Source: Cunninghamia lanceolata | Taxonomy: Eukaryota; Streptophyta; Pinopsida; Cupressales; Cupressaceae | Direction of reading: 5' to 3' | Length of the DNA: 64,000 bases | NCBI GenBank assembly: GCA_027924645.1 | Contig: BSBN01000140.1 | Location: 7,694,501-7,758,500 of the forward strand | In this document: positions 62,028-64,000 of the stretch, piece after piece | How the letters are laid out: every line of letters starts with the position of its first letter | Position numbering within the stretch: position 1 is the first letter of the stretch | The notes under the pieces: model-generated | Database searches by the model: none | What the model was told of the DNA's origin: nothing | Seen by the model: the letters and a program-made list of their open reading frames with translations, nothing else | Translations under genes and position numbers: made by a program

Positions 62028-63449
62028 ATGGCAACTGAGTGCGAACAGCCCAGCGGAGGGATCGATCGCTGTGCATACGATGCTGCAATATGTCCTCGAA
62101 CAAGAATTGAGAGTTACCAACTCAAAGCAGCTCTCAACAGTATTACACCCGGAAGTAGAAATACCCTTCTGCATTTGGCTGCTAGTGCAGGAAATCTAAA
62201 ATTCATTCAACAGCTCCTGATTCTCAATCCTCTGCTAGTCAAGGCTACCAATATCCAAGGAAATACTGCGTTGCACTTGGCTGCTCAGGGAGGTTTCTCC
62301 AAAGTCGTGGAGATTCTACTCCAACCACAAAAAAGTGGTGTGGAAGTCTGCAACAAGCATAATGAGACGGCTCTGTTCAAAGCTTGTGAAAGTGGTGATT
62401 TAGCCACAGTGAAGCAGCTGTTGGAAGCATATCCATCAACTCTACGCCAAACAACAGTGCATGGACGAACCTGTTTATATGTTGCTATAATCAAAGGAAA
62501 TTCCGGTCAGTTATTAGAGTTTTATGTTTCTCTTTCCCTATTCATTTCTGATAATCTGTATTACTCTATGTAGATCATCATATAATGTAACTTCTCACCT
62601 CCTTATTTAGGCACGAAGTTGATTGCACCTTCACGTGTTTTGGCCTTTTAAGATCTGTTTTGTTTTCTTCTTATTCTGTATTCCATCATATGTTTTTCAA
62701 TCTTTTTGTTGTTAACAGATTAGAGAAATTTTATGTTCTTATTCTAATTGAACTTTATAATTTTTTCATAGATGTAAACTAGGTAGTCCATACTTCAAGC
62801 TATGCTATCTTTTACCCTTACCCATTCTTCATCATTAAAATCGAATATAATCTGAGTTTAATTTCTTTGTTTTACCTTTGTATTAAATTTAGAGAGGAAA
62901 ATACCACCAGCTAGTGATTTTTGATGCCTCCTCCACAGATCTGCTGAAACTACTGATTGATAGCTTAGAGTCAGAAGATGCAAAAGATTTAATCAAACTA
63001 AGCTACGAACATGGCGATACGGCCTTGCACGTAGCTGCTAGGAGAAACTACGTGCATATAATGAGCCATCTAATACGTTTTGAGCCCCGACTGTGTTATT
63101 GGGATAATGAGAACCAAGAAACACCGCTTTGTATGGCAGCAAAATTAGGGCATCTGGAAGCAATAAAGAGTTGATAAAGTGGAGGCCAGACGCTGTTGAA
63201 ATACCAAACAGTTGTGGAATGAATGTGCTACACTTAGCTGCCCAAGTTAGCCAAGTGCGAATTGTTGATTACTTGACCCAAAGGGTATGCTTATTAAACT
63301 TGGTAAACAAGGGACTTGACAAGCCTCCAGAGGAAAAGGCCCCGCAATGTAGAGGAAACACAGATCGGGCTGGAAAAGACGATCCTTTTTCAAAGATAAG
63401 TGAAGGAGACACACCTCTGCATATTGCAGTAAGGAACAAAAAGTTACCT
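62028..63449 (+). CDS. Ankyrin-repeat protein, ACD6/ITN1-like, 5' part, one frameshift
   Basis: Exon 1 is 62028-62505 (start context ccATGGC; donor CCG|GTCAGT). Exon 2 is 62897-63449 (acceptor agag, donor CCT|GTAAGT). The 391-bp intron is phase 1. About eight ankyrin repeats follow a short N-terminus, for example NTLLHLAASAGNLKFIQQLL, GNTALHLAAQGGFSKVVEIL, GRTCLYVAIIKGNS, GDTALHVAARRNYVHIMSHL, GMNVLHLAAQVSQVRIVDYL and GDTPLHIAV. Plant proteins of this build usually end in a PGG domain with membrane helices and act in defence or stress signalling. That end would lie beyond the window. Near 63165-63170 one base is missing (aaagag where aaaggag would keep EAIKELIKWRPDAVE in frame). This shifts exon 2 to an early TGA. 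It could be a sequence error or a recent loss of function. Confidence 0.82.
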
Positions 63450-64000
63450 GTAAGTTTCTTTTCATCCGAATCTTATTCTTTTTCTTTTTAACCCTGCCTT
63501 AATTTGTTTAAATAGACGTTTTGGGTTATTTTCCGATTTCATAATTTGATCTCGTGAACTATTGAAATAGGTAAAAATTAAGTTTCCTTTCAAATACCGC
63601 CCTTTGTCATTTGAGTGTGGATCTACAACTTACAGGTAAAAAGATAAAATTTATTTCTAAGGATTTCTTGACTTTAAATATAAGAGTAACTGTTTCACAT
63701 AAGATTGGTATTTCAAGCATTACATTTTTTCTATTCAAAAGAAACAACTTGACCACTTCTCATTTTAGTTGGAGGTCTCCAATTCCATAACCTAAAAGGT
63801 TAATACAATTTTCTAAAAGATACCTAATTTTAGATAGAAATAAGGATGTTTCATAAGTGGAACATACTATTGTAAGATTACTCTTCTATAGATATATTTA
63901 TGTGTCATATTATTATGCATATGTTTGTGTGTTTTTTGTGAATCCATATTCTTTGCTTAGCTATGTGATGCTAGGTTATTTTTATAACTCTTTAAATTGT
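63450..64000 (+). other. Intron of the ankyrin gene, continuing past the window
   Basis: Starts with GTAAGT. AT-rich, with no further ankyrin or PGG coding seen before the window ends. Confidence 0.6.

Overview
The window looks like nuclear DNA of a seed plant, most likely a gymnosperm (conifer-like). It is strongly AT-rich and gene-poor, with GT-AG introns up to 1.8 kb. It is full of old, stop-ridden retroelements nested inside one another. It carries plant-only families: a HOTHEAD-like GMC oxidoreductase, PLS-type PPR fragments, an ACD6/ITN1-type ankyrin gene and a plant mobile domain. The conifer assignment is inference; the sequence gives no direct taxonomic label.

Layout. (1) 1.8-5.5 kb, minus strand: a complete four-exon GMC oxidoreductase gene. 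Its exon sum is an exact open frame of 540 codons plus stop, with a TATA box and a predicted secretory signal. (2) 7.2-7.9 kb: a PPR scrap and a two-exon relic of an unnamed plant protein family. (3) 8.07-26.3 kb: two direct tandem copies (A and B) of a 6.15-kb unit containing a decayed PPR gene. Copy A is split by a nearly full-length L1-type LINE (9482-15377) with an 18-bp target duplication. A third, partial copy (C) lies at 29.2-31.66 kb and stops at an inverted-repeat element that carries a hammerhead-ribozyme-like core. (4) 33.3-36.2 kb plus 53.3-53.9 kb: a second copy of the 3' half of the GMC gene and its surroundings, now a pseudogene. It is split by a 17.1-kb Ty3/gypsy element of the Tat/Ogre kind (36191-53271). 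That element has LTRs, a 5-bp target duplication and a minus-strand gag-pol with two RNase H domains. On the opposite strand it carries a decayed plant mobile domain gene. (5) 54-61 kb: AT-rich intergenic DNA with degenerate telomere-like repeats, a GC-rich patch of a repeated TCGGC-type motif, and a foldback hairpin. (6) 62.03 kb to the window end, plus strand: the 5' part of an ankyrin-repeat gene that is well preserved except for one apparent 1-base deletion.

Only the GMC gene looks intact. The ankyrin gene is either a very recent pseudogene or a gene with a sequence error. The rest is a record of nested events: duplication of the GMC 3' half and of the 6-kb unit, then insertion of the LINE and the gypsy element into single copies, then decay. 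The most unusual signals are the ribozyme-like inverted repeat at 31.74-31.90 kb, a covarying stem motif present five times in two different repeat families, and the antisense plant mobile domain inside the gypsy element.
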